NCBI GenBank assembly: GCA_026984455.1
Contig: JALSSC010000034.1
Span: forward strand, 1 to 57,213
Reading direction: 5' to 3'
DNA length: 57,213 nucleotides
From: Chromatiaceae bacterium
Lineage (GTDB): Bacteria; Pseudomonadota; Gammaproteobacteria; Chromatiales; Chromatiaceae
A program made the translations under genes and the position numbers. The notes beneath the pieces are model-generated. The model was given only the letters and a program-made list of their open reading frames with translations. It did no database searches and was not told the origin of the DNA. Shown here piece by piece: positions 17,906-27,327 of the stretch. Numbering within the stretch: the first letter of the stretch is position 1; every line of letters begins with the position of its first letter.

Positions 17906-19195
17906 ATGCACCGTTCTATCACCTTGCGCCGGCTCGGCTTGGCGCTGACCACAGTCGCCACACTGGCGATCACGGCCGCCGCACAGGCGGCCGATACCAT
18001 CAAGGTGGGTATCCTGCACTCGCTTTCAGGGACCATGGCGATCTCTGAGACCACGCTCAAGGACACCCTGCTGATGCTCATCGATGAACAGAACAAGAAG
18101 GGGGGCCTGCTGGGCAAGAAACTCGAACCGGTGGTGGTCGACCCCGCCTCCAACTGGCCACTGTTCGCCGAGAAGGCGCGCGAGTTGATCTCCAAGGATG
18201 GCGTTACCGCCATCTTCGGCTGTTGGACCTCGGTCTCCCGCAAATCGGTCCTGCCGGTGGTGGAAGAACTGAAGGTCCCCCTGTTCTACCCTGTCCAGTA
18301 CGAAGGCGAGGAGTCCTCCCACTATGTCTTCTACACCGGCGCCGCGCCCAACCAGCAGGCCATCCCGGCGGTGGACTACCTCATGGGCCAAGGCGTGAAG
18401 CGCTGGGTACTGGAAGGGACCGACTATGTCTATCCACGCACCACCAACAAGATCCTCGAGGCCTATCTGAAATCAAAAGGTTTTTCCGCCAAGGACATTA
18501 TCGTCAACTACACGCCGTTCGGTTTCTCGGATTGGCAGTCCGAGGTGGCTCGGATCAAGAAGTTCGGTTCCCATGGAAAGAAGACCGCCGTGGTCTCCAC
18601 CATCAACGGTGACGCCAACGTACCCTTCTACAAGGAGCTAGGTAACCAGGGCATCTCCGCCGAGGACATCCCGGTGATTGCCTTCTCCGTGGGCGAGGAG
18701 GAATTGTCCGGAATCGACACCAAGCCGTTGGTGGGTCACCTCGCGGCCTGGAACTACTTCGAGAGCGTGGACGCCGAGGCCAACGACGAGTTCATCGAGA
18801 AATGGCACAAGTTCGTCAAGAACGACGATCGCGTCACCAACGATCCCATGGAGGCGCACTACATCGGCTTCAACATGTGGATCAAGGCAGTCGAGAAGGC
18901 CGGCACCACCGATCCCGAAAAGGTAGTCGATGCCATGATCGGCGTCACCGTACCCAACCTGTCTGGTGGCTACGCCGCGATGATGCCCAACCACCACATC
19001 ACCAAACCGGTACTGATCGGAGAGATCCAGGACGACGGCCAGTTCGATATCGTCTATCGCACCCCGGAGGTGGTGGGTGATGCCTGGTCGGACTACTTAC
19101 CGGGCTCCAGGGATCTGATCGCCGATTGGCGCAAGCCGCTCTCCTGTGGTAACTACAACGTCAAGACAGGCAAGTGCTCGGGGCAGAACTACTGA
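17906..19195 (+). CDS. urtA: Urea ABC transporter, substrate-binding protein
   Basis: The 429-residue periplasmic protein has a signal peptide (LALTTVATLAITAAAQAADT, cleavage after about residue 28). The mature part matches UrtA closely: IKVGILHSLSGTMAISE, then AIFGCWTSVSRKSVLPVVEE, PLFYPVQYEGEESSHYVFYT and WVLEGTDYVYPRTTN. It captures urea (or short amides) for the UrtBC permease. It is the first gene of urtABCDE, with the sigma54/NtrC-type regulatory region just upstream. The ATG has a GGGGGA element about 10 nt before it. Confidence 0.96.
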   Translation: MHRSITLRRLGLALTTVATLAITAAAQAADTIKVGILHSLSGTMAISETTLKDTLLMLIDEQNKKGGLLGKKLEPVVVDPASNWPLFAEKARELISKDGVTAIFGCWTSVSRKSVLPVVEELKVPLFYPVQYEGEESSHYVFYTGAAPNQQAIPAVDYLMGQGVKRWVLEGTDYVYPRTTNKILEAYLKSKGFSAKDIIVNYTPFGFSDWQSEVARIKKFGSHGKKTAVVSTINGDANVPFYKELGNQGISAEDIPVIAFSVGEEELSGIDTKPLVGHLAAWNYFESVDAEANDEFIEKWHKFVKNDDRVTNDPMEAHYIGFNMWIKAVEKAGTTDPEKVVDAMIGVTVPNLSGGYAAMMPNHHITKPVLIGEIQDDGQFDIVYRTPEVVGDAWSDYLPGSRDLIADWRKPLSCGNYNVKTGKCSGQNY

Positions 19196-19266
19196 GCCCG
19201 GCCGCATGACGACGGCCGGCGGGAGCTGCACCTCCTGCCGGCCACCCGTGGACGAAAGACACGATC

Positions 19267-20871
19267 ATGACCCTCAGGATCCTCCTGTTGCTGTGCCTGC
19301 TGACACCTTCGGCATATGCCGGCCGGGTCGATACCGGCGATCCCAGGCTAGACGCGATCTTCCGGATCCTGACCGGAAATCACTTTGCAGACAAGGCGGA
19401 GGCGCTGGCGAAACTGGCCGCCTCCCCCCATCCCAAACGCTACGAGCTGCTCGAGGGCGTGCTCAGCGGCCGCCTGCGTGTGCTCAAGAAGAGCGGACGC
19501 CTGGTATGGGCGACAAAGAAGGGGCACAAATACCTCGCCACCGACGTGCTCAGCGGCGAGCCGCTGGGCGAGTTCAAGAGGCGCAAGCTGAAGAAGATCG
19601 CCATCAACAACCGCCTGCGGCGGGTGATACGGGGCATCCTCGCCACCCGCGATCTCGACAGCGGCGACCCCGCGCGGCGCCTGAAATCGGTGCAGGCCCT
19701 GCTTGCCAACCCCTCGCCGGCACAGGCGACGCTGCTCGCCCCACGCCTCGAAAAGGAGACCGACCCCGCGGTCCGCGAGGCCATGCAACTGGTTCTGGCC
19801 CTGGGCCGGCTGGCCTCCGACGCTCCGCGGGTACGCTTGCAGGCCATCGCGATGGTGGGCGATAGCCTCCAGCCGGTGGCGCGCCAAGCCCTGGTCAGAC
19901 TGGCGGCGTCCGATCCCGACCCCAGGGTGAAACAGGCCGCCCAAGACGCCTTGGGCAAGATCGAGGACCGGGTGAAGCTGTTCGCCCAGATCGAGACCCT
20001 GTTCTTCGGCCTGAGCCTGGGTTCGGTGCTGGTGCTGGCGGCTATCGGCCTGGCCATCACCTTCGGTGTCATGGGGGTCATCAACATGGCCCATGGCGAA
20101 CTCATCATGCTTGGAGCCTACACCACCTACCTGATCCAGCGACTCCTGCCGGAGACGACGGGGCTGGCCCTTTTGCTCGCCATACCGGCGGCCTTCATGG
20201 TCTCGGGAGTAGTGGGCATCGCCATCGAGCGCGGGGTGATCCGCTTCCTGTACGGACGCCCCCTGGAGACCCTGCTGGCGACCTTTGGCATCAGCCTGAT
20301 CCTGCAACAGACAGCACGCACCCTGATCTCCCCGCAGAACGTGCCGGTCGCCAACCCCGGCTTCATGAGTGGCTCGTGGCAGGTCAACCCGGTACTGTCG
20401 CTGACCTACAATCGTATGTATATCATCCTGTTCTGCCTGCTGGTGTTCGCCGGTCTGTTTCTGGTGCTCAAGCGCACCCGCCTCGGCCTGCAGGTACGCG
20501 CGGTCTCGCAGAACCGGGCCATGGCCCGCGCCATGGGGGTGCACTCGGCGCGCGTGGATGCCCTGACCTTCGGTCTGGGATCGGGTATCGCCGGGATCGC
20601 GGGCGTGGCCCTGTCGCAACTGACCAACGTTGGGCCCAATCTGGGTCAGGCCTACATCGTGGACAGTTTCATGGTGGTGGTGTTCGGGGGGGTGGGCAAC
20701 CTGTGGGGAACCCTGATCGGCGGCCTCGGCCTGGGGGTGGCCAACAAGTTCCTGGAACCCTGGGCGGGGGCGGTGATGGCCAAGATCCTGATCCTGGTGT
20801 TCGTCATCCTGTTCATCCAGAAACGGCCGCGGGGCCTGTTCCCGCAAAAGGGCCGCGCCGCGGAGGGCTGA
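19267..20871 (+). CDS. urtB: Urea ABC transporter, permease UrtB
   Basis: The 534-residue protein has a signal-like N-terminus, a roughly 210-residue soluble N-terminal region with HEAT-like helices (AMQLVLALGRLASDAPRVRL, LVRLAASDPDPRVKQAAQDA), then the LivH-type permease domain from about residue 240 (FGVMGVINMAHGELIMLGAY). The long N-terminal extension is normal for UrtB and separates it from plain branched-chain amino-acid permeases. It lies 71 bp after urtA and 3 bp before urtC. Confidence 0.95.
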   Translation: MTLRILLLLCLLTPSAYAGRVDTGDPRLDAIFRILTGNHFADKAEALAKLAASPHPKRYELLEGVLSGRLRVLKKSGRLVWATKKGHKYLATDVLSGEPLGEFKRRKLKKIAINNRLRRVIRGILATRDLDSGDPARRLKSVQALLANPSPAQATLLAPRLEKETDPAVREAMQLVLALGRLASDAPRVRLQAIAMVGDSLQPVARQALVRLAASDPDPRVKQAAQDALGKIEDRVKLFAQIETLFFGLSLGSVLVLAAIGLAITFGVMGVINMAHGELIMLGAYTTYLIQRLLPETTGLALLLAIPAAFMVSGVVGIAIERGVIRFLYGRPLETLLATFGISLILQQTARTLISPQNVPVANPGFMSGSWQVNPVLSLTYNRMYIILFCLLVFAGLFLVLKRTRLGLQVRAVSQNRAMARAMGVHSARVDALTFGLGSGIAGIAGVALSQLTNVGPNLGQAYIVDSFMVVVFGGVGNLWGTLIGGLGLGVANKFLEPWAGAVMAKILILVFVILFIQKRPRGLFPQKGRAAEG

Positions 20872-20874
20872 TCC

Positions 20875-21957
20875 ATGGCGGTCTTTCGTATCCTGCAAGG
20901 CGACCGCGGCAGCCAGGTGTTCCTGCTCGCGCTGACCGTCACCCTGATCGTGGTACCGGTGCTGGCGACCCTGCCGGCGGACCACGCCCTGCATCTGAGC
21001 GGCTACAGCCTGACCCTGCTGGGCAAGTACCTGACCTACGCCCTGCTGGCGGTGGCGGTGGACCTGGTGTGGGGCTATCTGGGTATTCTCAGCCTGGGGC
21101 ATGCGGCCTTCTTCGCCCTCGGTGGCTACGCCATGGGCATGTACCTGATGCGCCAGATCGGTGACCGGGGGGTGTATGGCAACCCCGATCTGCCGGACTT
21201 CATGGTCTTCCTCAACTGGCACGAACTGCCGTGGTTCTGGCACGGCTTCGACCAGTTCTGGTTCGCCATGCTCATGGTGATGCTGGTGCCGGGGCTGCTG
21301 GCCTTCGTCTTCGGCTGGTTCGCCTTCCGCTCCCGGGTCACCGGGGTCTATCTGTCCATCATCACCCAGGCCCTGACCTATGCCCTGATGCTCGCCTTCT
21401 TCCGAAACGAGATGGGTTTCGGCGGCAACAACGGCCTCACCGACTTCAAGGAGATCCTCGGGTTCAGCCTGCAGTCCGATGCCACCCGCCTGGGCCTGTT
21501 CATCGCTTCCGGTGTGGCCCTGGGGGTGGGCTACCTGGCCTGCCGGGGCATCGTCGAGTCGCGGCTCGGAAAGGTGGTGGTCGCAATCCGGGACGCCGAG
21601 GATCGCACGCGCTTCACCGGCTATCGGGTCGAACACTTCAAGTTGGCGATCTTTACCTTTTCCGCGGTACTCGCAGGTATCGCCGGGGCCCTGTACGTGC
21701 CGCAAGTGGGGATCATCAACCCCAGCGAGTTCCAGCCACTGAACTCCATCGAGGTGGTGGTGTGGGTGGCCATCGGCGGCCGTGCCACCTTGTATGGTGC
21801 GGTACTCGGGGCGTTGGGCGTGAACTACGCCAAGACCTGGTTTACCGCGGTGCTGCCGGAGGCCTGGCTCTTCGCCCTGGGTGGATTGTTCGTACTCGTG
21901 ACCTTGTTCCTGCCTCGGGGTGTCGCGGGGTGGATGCATCGGGTGAACACGAGGTGA
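20875..21957 (+). CDS. urtC: Urea ABC transporter, permease UrtC
   Basis: The 360-residue LivM-type permease has about ten helices. Recognisable blocks are VDLVWGYLGILSLGHAAFFA near residues 60-80, FRSRVTGVYLSIITQALTYA and AGIAGALYVPQVGIINPSEF. GGNNGLTDFKEILGF is characteristic of UrtC. It forms the transmembrane dimer with UrtB. Its stop overlaps the GTG start of urtD (GTGA). Confidence 0.95.
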   Translation: MAVFRILQGDRGSQVFLLALTVTLIVVPVLATLPADHALHLSGYSLTLLGKYLTYALLAVAVDLVWGYLGILSLGHAAFFALGGYAMGMYLMRQIGDRGVYGNPDLPDFMVFLNWHELPWFWHGFDQFWFAMLMVMLVPGLLAFVFGWFAFRSRVTGVYLSIITQALTYALMLAFFRNEMGFGGNNGLTDFKEILGFSLQSDATRLGLFIASGVALGVGYLACRGIVESRLGKVVVAIRDAEDRTRFTGYRVEHFKLAIFTFSAVLAGIAGALYVPQVGIINPSEFQPLNSIEVVVWVAIGGRATLYGAVLGALGVNYAKTWFTAVLPEAWLFALGGLFVLVTLFLPRGVAGWMHRVNTR

Positions 21958-22772
21958 CGGACGGCCCTTCACATGCCCGTGGCCCCGTATTCGACGCCGA
22001 GGTCGCCACGGATCTGGAACAGTCGGATCTTTCTCACGGCACCCTGCTGTACATGGAGGACGTGTCGGTCAGCTTCGATGGATTCAAAGCCATCGACGGG
22101 CTGAACTTCTACGTCAACGTGGGGGAGCTGCGCTGCGTCATCGGTCCGAATGGCGCAGGAAAGACCACGATGATGGATATCATCACCGGGAAGACCCGTC
22201 CGGACAAAGGGAACTGCTGGTTCGGGCAACGCCTGGATCTGCTCGCTATGGATGAGGCGGAGATCGTTCATGCCGGGATCGGGCGCAAGTTCCAGAAGCC
22301 GACGGTGTTCGAACAGCACCGGGTGTTCGAGAACCTGGAGCTGTCTATGGCCGGACCCAAGTCCGTGTGGGCCACCCTCATGGCGCGTCTGACGCCAGAG
22401 CAGAAGGAGCGCATCGAAGAAGTCTTGGACATCATTGGCCTCACGCAGGAGGCGGCCCGCCTGGCCGGCGCGCTTTCGCACGGGCAGAAACAATGGCTGG
22501 AGATCGGCATGTTGTTGATGCAGAACCCGCTGTTGTTGCTGGTAGACGAACCGGCCGCCGGCATGACCCATCAGGAGATGGACCGTACGGTGGAATTGCT
22601 GGGCTCACTGGCCGGGGAACACTCACTGGTGGTCGTCGAGCACGACATGGATTTTGTGCGGGCGCTGGATTCGCGGGTGACCGTGCTCCACCAGGGTCGC
22701 GTGCTGGCGGAAGGCAGCATGGACGAGGTCCAGAGCGATCCCCGGGTCGTCGAGGTCTACCTGGGGGAATGA
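21954..22772 (+). CDS. urtD: Urea ABC transporter, ATPase UrtD
   Basis: The 272-residue LivG-type ATPase has Walker A GPNGAGKTT, a signature-like LSHGQKQWLEIGMLL and Walker B LLLLVDEPAAGM, with the switch His in VVVEHDMDFV. The LSHGQ variant replaces the usual LSGGQ, as is common in UrtD. The start is GTG 21954, overlapping the urtC stop; GAGG precedes it. An N-terminal extension of about 30 residues precedes the ABC domain. Confidence 0.95.
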   Translation: MTDGPSHARGPVFDAEVATDLEQSDLSHGTLLYMEDVSVSFDGFKAIDGLNFYVNVGELRCVIGPNGAGKTTMMDIITGKTRPDKGNCWFGQRLDLLAMDEAEIVHAGIGRKFQKPTVFEQHRVFENLELSMAGPKSVWATLMARLTPEQKERIEEVLDIIGLTQEAARLAGALSHGQKQWLEIGMLLMQNPLLLLVDEPAAGMTHQEMDRTVELLGSLAGEHSLVVVEHDMDFVRALDSRVTVLHQGRVLAEGSMDEVQSDPRVVEVYLGE

Positions 22773-22773
22773 C

Positions 22774-23469
22774 ATGCTGAAGGTCCGCCACCTCGATCAG
22801 TTCTATGGTGCCTCGCAAGCACTTTGGGACGTGGATATGCAGGTCCCGAGGGGCCAGTGTACGGTGTTGATGGGACGCAATGGGGTGGGCAAGACCACGT
22901 TCCTGAAATCGGTCATGGGCCTGCTTCGGATTCGTTCCGGGGAGATCCTCTACGATGGCGAGCCGATCCAAGACCGCAGGGCCGAGGCGCGCGCCTCCCT
23001 GGGATTGGGCTATGTACCCCAAGGGCGGCAGATCTTTCCCCTGCTGACGGTGGAGGAGAACCTGCGGATCGGTCTGCCGGCCCGCCATGACGGCCTGAAG
23101 CGGATCCCGGACTTCATCTACGAACTCTTCCCGGTACTCGCCGAGATGCTTGGACGCCGCGGCGGCGACCTGTCCGGCGGACAGCAACAGCAACTGGCCA
23201 TCGCCCGCGCCCTGGTGATCGACCCGAAGCTGCTGATCCTGGACGAGCCCACCGAGGGCATCCAGCCGAACATCGTGTCCATGATCGGCGACATCGTCCG
23301 CCGACTGATCGACGAGATGGGGCTGACGGTGTTATTGGTAGAACAGAAGCTGCCGTTTGCGCGGCGCGTGGGTGACCGCTTCGTCATCCTCGACCGCGGG
23401 CGATGTATGGCCGAGGGGGCCATGGCGGAGCTGAACGACGAACTGATCAGGCAATACCTGACCGTTTGA
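22774..23469 (+). CDS. urtE: Urea ABC transporter, ATPase UrtE
   Basis: The 231-residue LivF-type ATPase has Walker A GRNGVGKTTF, signature LSGGQQQQLAIARAL and Walker B LLILDEPTEGIQPNIV. The sequence GYVPQGRQIFPLLTVEENL is typical of UrtE. Its ATG is 1 bp after the urtD stop. It is the last gene of the operon; no urease or urea carboxylase gene follows. Confidence 0.95.
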   Translation: MLKVRHLDQFYGASQALWDVDMQVPRGQCTVLMGRNGVGKTTFLKSVMGLLRIRSGEILYDGEPIQDRRAEARASLGLGYVPQGRQIFPLLTVEENLRIGLPARHDGLKRIPDFIYELFPVLAEMLGRRGGDLSGGQQQQLAIARALVIDPKLLILDEPTEGIQPNIVSMIGDIVRRLIDEMGLTVLLVEQKLPFARRVGDRFVILDRGRCMAEGAMAELNDELIRQYLTV

Positions 23470-23543
23470 GGGAAAGCCGGATGAAACGCGCAATCAAGAT
23501 GACCAGGGCCTCGTCCACTGGATGGCCGAGCAGAGGGGACTCG

Positions 23544-23571
23544 GGCCCCTGACAGGATGTTGAAAGGGGCC
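23544..23571 (+). terminator. Hairpin downstream of urtE
   Basis: GGCCCCT...AGGGGCC forms a 7-bp perfect stem around a 14-nt loop about 75 bp after urtE. Only a short TT follows, so it is a weak terminator candidate. Confidence 0.35.
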
Positions 23572-23653
23572 TTCCCTGGACTCTTTAGACCACGGAACCC
23601 GGAAACGCGACTTCCCGCTCTCCTGGTTTTCAGCGGGCCGCCCGGTGCCTTGC

Positions 23654-23725
23654 GTGGAAGCGGCTTCAGCCGGGAGATTCCTGCACGCACTGACCACCTC
23701 GGATTGCGGCCAAAGCCGCTCCTAC
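23654..23725. repeat. REP/BIME-like pair
   Basis: Two inverted copies of a GGAGCGGCTTxxGCCG motif: GAAGCGGCTTCAGCCG on the left and GCGGCCAAAGCCGCTCCTAC on the right. They can fold on each other. The motif is a well-known type in gamma- and other proteobacteria. Confidence 0.7.
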
Positions 23726-23825
23726 GTCGATGCCTATGGGAAGAATGCGGAGGCGTACGATTCTCCTTCGTCACATCACCGATTGCCGCAACCGTCGGGA
23801 CGAGCGGCAGTGCACCCCGGAGACG

Positions 23826-23869
23826 CCCATGGGATCCAATGGGTCACGCCACGCCGACCCAACCTACAG
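23826..23869. repeat. Extragenic repeat of the GTAGGTTGGGT type
   Basis: On the minus strand it reads GTAGGTTGGGTCGGCGTGGC then GTGACCCA..TGGGATCCCAT, resembling the widespread proteobacterial GTAGGTTGGGTTAGCGCAGC family. It contains the TGGGATCCCA palindrome in imperfect form. Confidence 0.55.
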
Positions 23870-23983
23870 GGCCGGGTGGCACGTCAGCGCGATAAAATCG
23901 ACAGCAATCGATCCCAAGACCCGTTGTCTTCGGGCCTTGTCCCAAACGACGACCGAGGCCCCTGGGTCCCATCCGTCCCTCGC

Positions 23984-24355
23984 TCAGGCATCCGCGGCCG
24001 CCACCTCCCGCCACAGCAGCTCCGCGAGCCCGCGCGCGGCCCCCAGGTGGGGGACGAGGCGGATCGCCACCCCGGCGTGACGGCGGCGGGCCGTCTCCAC
24101 CTGCGCCGGCAGGTCCTCGCGCACGTGGCGACCGGCGGCAAGGAAATAGGGCAGCACCAGGATCTCGTCGGCCCCCGCCGCCACCGCCTGGTCCACGGCG
24201 GCGGGGATATCGGGGCTGGCCAGTTCCAGGAAACCGTGCCCCACCCAGGCCCATCCCGGCCCGGCCAGGCCGGCCATGCGTTCCGCCAGGGCCGCCACCT
24301 CGCTGTTGGACGGCGCCCGGCGACTGCCGTGGGCCGCCAGCAGCAGGGCCTTCAT
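23984..24355 (-). CDS. CbiX/SirB-type small chelatase
   Basis: The 123-residue protein matches the short CbiX family: the N-terminal LLLAAHGSRR with the metal-binding His, VGHGFLELASPDIPAAVDQA, and LVLPYFLAAGRHVREDLPAQ with the second catalytic His. Such proteins insert Co or Fe (or Ni) into sirohydrochlorin in cobalamin/siroheme synthesis; the short form acts as a homodimer. The ATG overlaps the pepN stop by 4 bp, so both are on one transcript. The metal is not decidable from sequence. Confidence 0.88.
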   Translation of the reverse strand: MKALLLAAHGSRRAPSNSEVAALAERMAGLAGPGWAWVGHGFLELASPDIPAAVDQAVAAGADEILVLPYFLAAGRHVREDLPAQVETARRRHAGVAIRLVPHLGAARGLAELLWREVAAADA

Positions 24356-26973
24356 GCCCCCTCCAGGCTCTTGGCCGCCACCTCGTAGAGGTCGCGCGAG
24401 ACCTCGGCGTCGGCCACCCGCTGCAACTGGGCGCGCATGGCCGCGGCATAGGGCTGCGCGTAGCGGCGCCAGCGGTCCAACGAGCGTAGCAGGCGTGCCG
24501 CCACCTGGGGATTGAGGGGGTCGAGACGTAGGATCTGATCCACCAGGAAGGCGTAGCCTCCCCCGTCGCGACGGTGGAAGGCCGTGGGGTTACCCAGCGC
24601 ATAGGCGCCCAGGAGGCTGCGCACCCGGTTGGGGACCCCGAGACTGAAATCGGGGTGACGAGCGAGGGCGCGGACCTGTTCCAGGGTGCCGCGGCGCGGG
24701 GCCAGGGCCTGGACCTGGAACCACTTGTCCAGGACCAGGGGATCGTTCCGCCATTGGCGATGGAAGGCCTCCAGCGCCGGCCGCCGCCAGCGGTCGGGGG
24801 CGTCGGCGAGCAGGCGCAGGGCGGCGCCGCGGTCGGTCATGTTGTCGGCCTGCTCGAACTGGGCGCGGCAGAGTTCCCAGGTGTCGTCCCGGTCGAGGGC
24901 CGCGAGACAGCCCAGACACAGGTTGCGCAAGCGGCGGCGGCCGATCTCGGCGGCCTCCAGGCGGTAGGGGCCGATGGCCCCGAGGGCCTCGTAACGGGCG
25001 CGCAGATCCCCTGCCAGGGTCTCCGCCAGGGCACGGCGCAGCCCTTCGCGGGCGGCGTGCAGGGCCAGGGGGTCCACCTCCTCCAGCTGATCGGCGAGCC
25101 AGGCCTCGCCGGGCAGGGTCAGGACCTCGGCCACCAGGGCCGCCTCGCTGCGGTCGTCCAGCAGGGCATGGCGGAAGGCCGCCGTCAGGCCCTCGGGCAG
25201 GGCCGCATCGGGAGATTCCAGGCGCCTCAGGATCTCGTCCCGGAACAGCCCCTGGGCGGCGTCCCAGCGGTTGACCGGATCGGGGTCGTGGGCCATGAGG
25301 AAGCAGCGGTCCTCCGCAGTATAGGGATATTCCAGCTTCACCGGCGCCGAAAGGCCACGCAACAGGGACGGCAGGGGCCGTTCCGGCACGTCGCGGAAGA
25401 CGAAGGTCTGTTCGGGCCCGGTGAGTTCCAGGAGGTCCCCGGGACGGCCGTCGGCCAGGACCGGGGGGATGGCCCGGCCGCCCGCCCCCAGCAGGCCCAG
25501 GGCCACGGGGATGTGGAAGGGCGCCTTGTGCGGCTGACCGGGGGTCGGGGCGCAGTGCTGGCGCAGGGTGAGGCGGTATTCGCGCCTCTCGGGATCGTAG
25601 GCGTCCGCGGCCGTCACCACCGGGGTGCCGGCCTGGTCGTACCAGCGGCGGAACCGGGTCAGGTCGCGCCCGGAGGCGTCCTCCATGCAGCGCACGAAGT
25701 CCTCGGTGGTCACCGCCTGGCCGTCGTGGCGCTCGAAATAGAGATCGGTGGCGCGGCGGAATCCCGCCCGGCCCAGCAGGGTGCGCAGCATACGGATCAG
25801 TTCCGCGCCCTTCTCGTAGACGGTGACGGTGTAGAAGTTGTTGATCTCGATATAGCTGTCGGGCCGCACCGGATGGGCCAGGGGGCCCGCATCCTCGGCG
25901 AACTGATGGGTGCGCAACAGGCCCACGTCCTGGATCCGCTTGACCCCGCGCGAACCCATGTCGGCGGAGAACTCCTGGTCGCGGAAGACGGTGAAGCCCT
26001 CCTTGAGGCTCAACTGAAACCAATCGCGGCAGGTGATGCGGTTGCCGGTCCAGTTGTGGAAATATTCGTGAGCGATGACCCCTTCGACACCCTGGAAGTC
26101 CTGATCGGTGGCGGTGTCCGGCCGTGCCAGGACGTACTTGGCGTTGAAGATGTTGAGCCCCTTGTTCTCCATGGCGCCCATGTTGAAGTGGTTCACCGCG
26201 ACGATGTTGAAGACCTCGAGGTCGTACTCGCGGCCGTACTCGCGTTCGTCCCAGGCCATGGCCCGCTTCAGGGACTCCAGGGCATGCCCGCAGCGGTCCA
26301 GGTTCTGCGGCTCGGTGTAGATGCGCAGCGGCACCTCCCGCCCGGAGGCGGTGGTGAAACGGTCCTCCACACAGGCCAGTTCGCCGGCCACCAGTGCGAA
26401 CAGGTAACAGGGCTTGGGGAAGGGGTCCTCCCAGACCGCCCGCCGGCGGCCACCGGGCAGGTCCTCCAGGGAGACCGGGTTGCCGTTGGACAGGAGCACT
26501 GGGTAAGGCCCGGCGTCGGCCTCCAGGGTGACCCGGAAACGGGCCATCACATCGGGCCGGTCGAGGAAGAAGGTGATGCGGCGAAAGCCCTCGGCCTCGC
26601 ACTGGGTGCAGAGCATGGGGCCCGACCGGTAGAGGCCCTCCAGGGCGGTGTTGCGCTCGGGATGGACGCGCACCTCGGTGTCCAGGAGGAAGGCGTCGGG
26701 CACCTCCGGGAGGGTCAGACCGGCCGCGTCCAGCGTATAGGCCTCCGCGGGGAGGGGACGGCCATCCAGGGCGATGGACAGGAGTTCCAGAGCCTCGCCG
26801 TGCAGACGCAGATCGCGGGCCTGTGGAGCAGCCGGGTTGCGGCGCAGATGCAGGCGCGAGCGCACCCGTGTGGCCGCGGCATCCAGGTCGAAGTGGAGTT
26901 CCACCCGGTCGATGAGGAAGGCCGGCGGACGGTAGTCTTGCAGGCGCACAGGCTGAGGGGTGTCTCTGAGCAT
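24352..26973 (-). CDS. pepN: Aminopeptidase N (M1 metallopeptidase)
   Basis: The 873-residue protein matches E. coli-type PepN in length and order. Catalytic signatures are GAMENKGLNIFN (substrate recognition, about residues 260-271) and HEYFHNWTGNRITCRDWFQL (HExxH-x18-E zinc site, about 297). The long C-terminal helical domain follows to residue 873. It trims N-terminal residues from peptides in the cytoplasm. It is divergent from grxC, with a 96-bp shared promoter region. A 4-bp overlap links it to cbiX. Confidence 0.95.
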   Translation of the reverse strand: MLRDTPQPVRLQDYRPPAFLIDRVELHFDLDAAATRVRSRLHLRRNPAAPQARDLRLHGEALELLSIALDGRPLPAEAYTLDAAGLTLPEVPDAFLLDTEVRVHPERNTALEGLYRSGPMLCTQCEAEGFRRITFFLDRPDVMARFRVTLEADAGPYPVLLSNGNPVSLEDLPGGRRRAVWEDPFPKPCYLFALVAGELACVEDRFTTASGREVPLRIYTEPQNLDRCGHALESLKRAMAWDEREYGREYDLEVFNIVAVNHFNMGAMENKGLNIFNAKYVLARPDTATDQDFQGVEGVIAHEYFHNWTGNRITCRDWFQLSLKEGFTVFRDQEFSADMGSRGVKRIQDVGLLRTHQFAEDAGPLAHPVRPDSYIEINNFYTVTVYEKGAELIRMLRTLLGRAGFRRATDLYFERHDGQAVTTEDFVRCMEDASGRDLTRFRRWYDQAGTPVVTAADAYDPERREYRLTLRQHCAPTPGQPHKAPFHIPVALGLLGAGGRAIPPVLADGRPGDLLELTGPEQTFVFRDVPERPLPSLLRGLSAPVKLEYPYTAEDRCFLMAHDPDPVNRWDAAQGLFRDEILRRLESPDAALPEGLTAAFRHALLDDRSEAALVAEVLTLPGEAWLADQLEEVDPLALHAAREGLRRALAETLAGDLRARYEALGAIGPYRLEAAEIGRRRLRNLCLGCLAALDRDDTWELCRAQFEQADNMTDRGAALRLLADAPDRWRRPALEAFHRQWRNDPLVLDKWFQVQALAPRRGTLEQVRALARHPDFSLGVPNRVRSLLGAYALGNPTAFHRRDGGGYAFLVDQILRLDPLNPQVAARLLRSLDRWRRYAQPYAAAMRAQLQRVADAEVSRDLYEVAAKSLEGA

Positions 26974-27069
26974 GGATATTCCCTGGGATTTGAGAGGTGT
27001 TTGCTGGACTGGAAAAGACGGGGAGGCTAGGATTCGGGGTCTGTGAACCCATTATAAGATAGCGGAACC

Positions 27070-27327
27070 ATGCCAAAGGTAGAGATGTACACCACCGCCA
27101 TCTGCCCCTATTGCATCCGCGCCAAGCACCTGCTGGAGCGCAAGGGGGTGCGTTACGAGGAGATCCGTATCGACGGCGACCACGAGCAGATGCGGATCAT
27201 GATGGCGCGTTCGCACCGTCACACCGTACCCCAGATATTCATCGACGACCACCATATAGGCGGTTTTGACGACATGGCCGCCCTGGACGCCCGCGGCGAA
27301 CTGGACCCCTTGCTCGGACTGGCATGA
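27070..27327 (+). CDS. grxC: Glutaredoxin 3
   Basis: The 85-residue glutaredoxin has the dithiol active site CPYC (residues 14-17) in TTAICPYCIRAKHLLE, the cis-Pro segment RHTVPQIFIDDHHIGGFDD and the typical GrxC length. It reduces protein disulfides and glutathione mixed disulfides. Its stop overlaps the hslR start (ATGA). Confidence 0.95.
   Translation: MPKVEMYTTAICPYCIRAKHLLERKGVRYEEIRIDGDHEQMRIMMARSHRHTVPQIFIDDHHIGGFDDMAALDARGELDPLLGLA

Larger units (their letters stand above)
23470..23983. other. Repeat-rich intergenic region between urtE and cbiX
   Basis: No gene is supported in these roughly 510 bp. It contains a hairpin (23544-23571) and two further REP-type elements (23654-23725 and 23826-23869). 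The neighbouring genes converge on it. Confidence 0.6.

Noticed and set aside
19348..21972. 874-codon open frame on the minus strand opposite urtB/urtC
   Set aside because: Antisense shadow of confident transporter genes; His/Gln/Gly-rich noise.
24574..27030. 818-codon open frame on the plus strand opposite pepN
   Set aside because: Antisense shadow of pepN with no domain signature.
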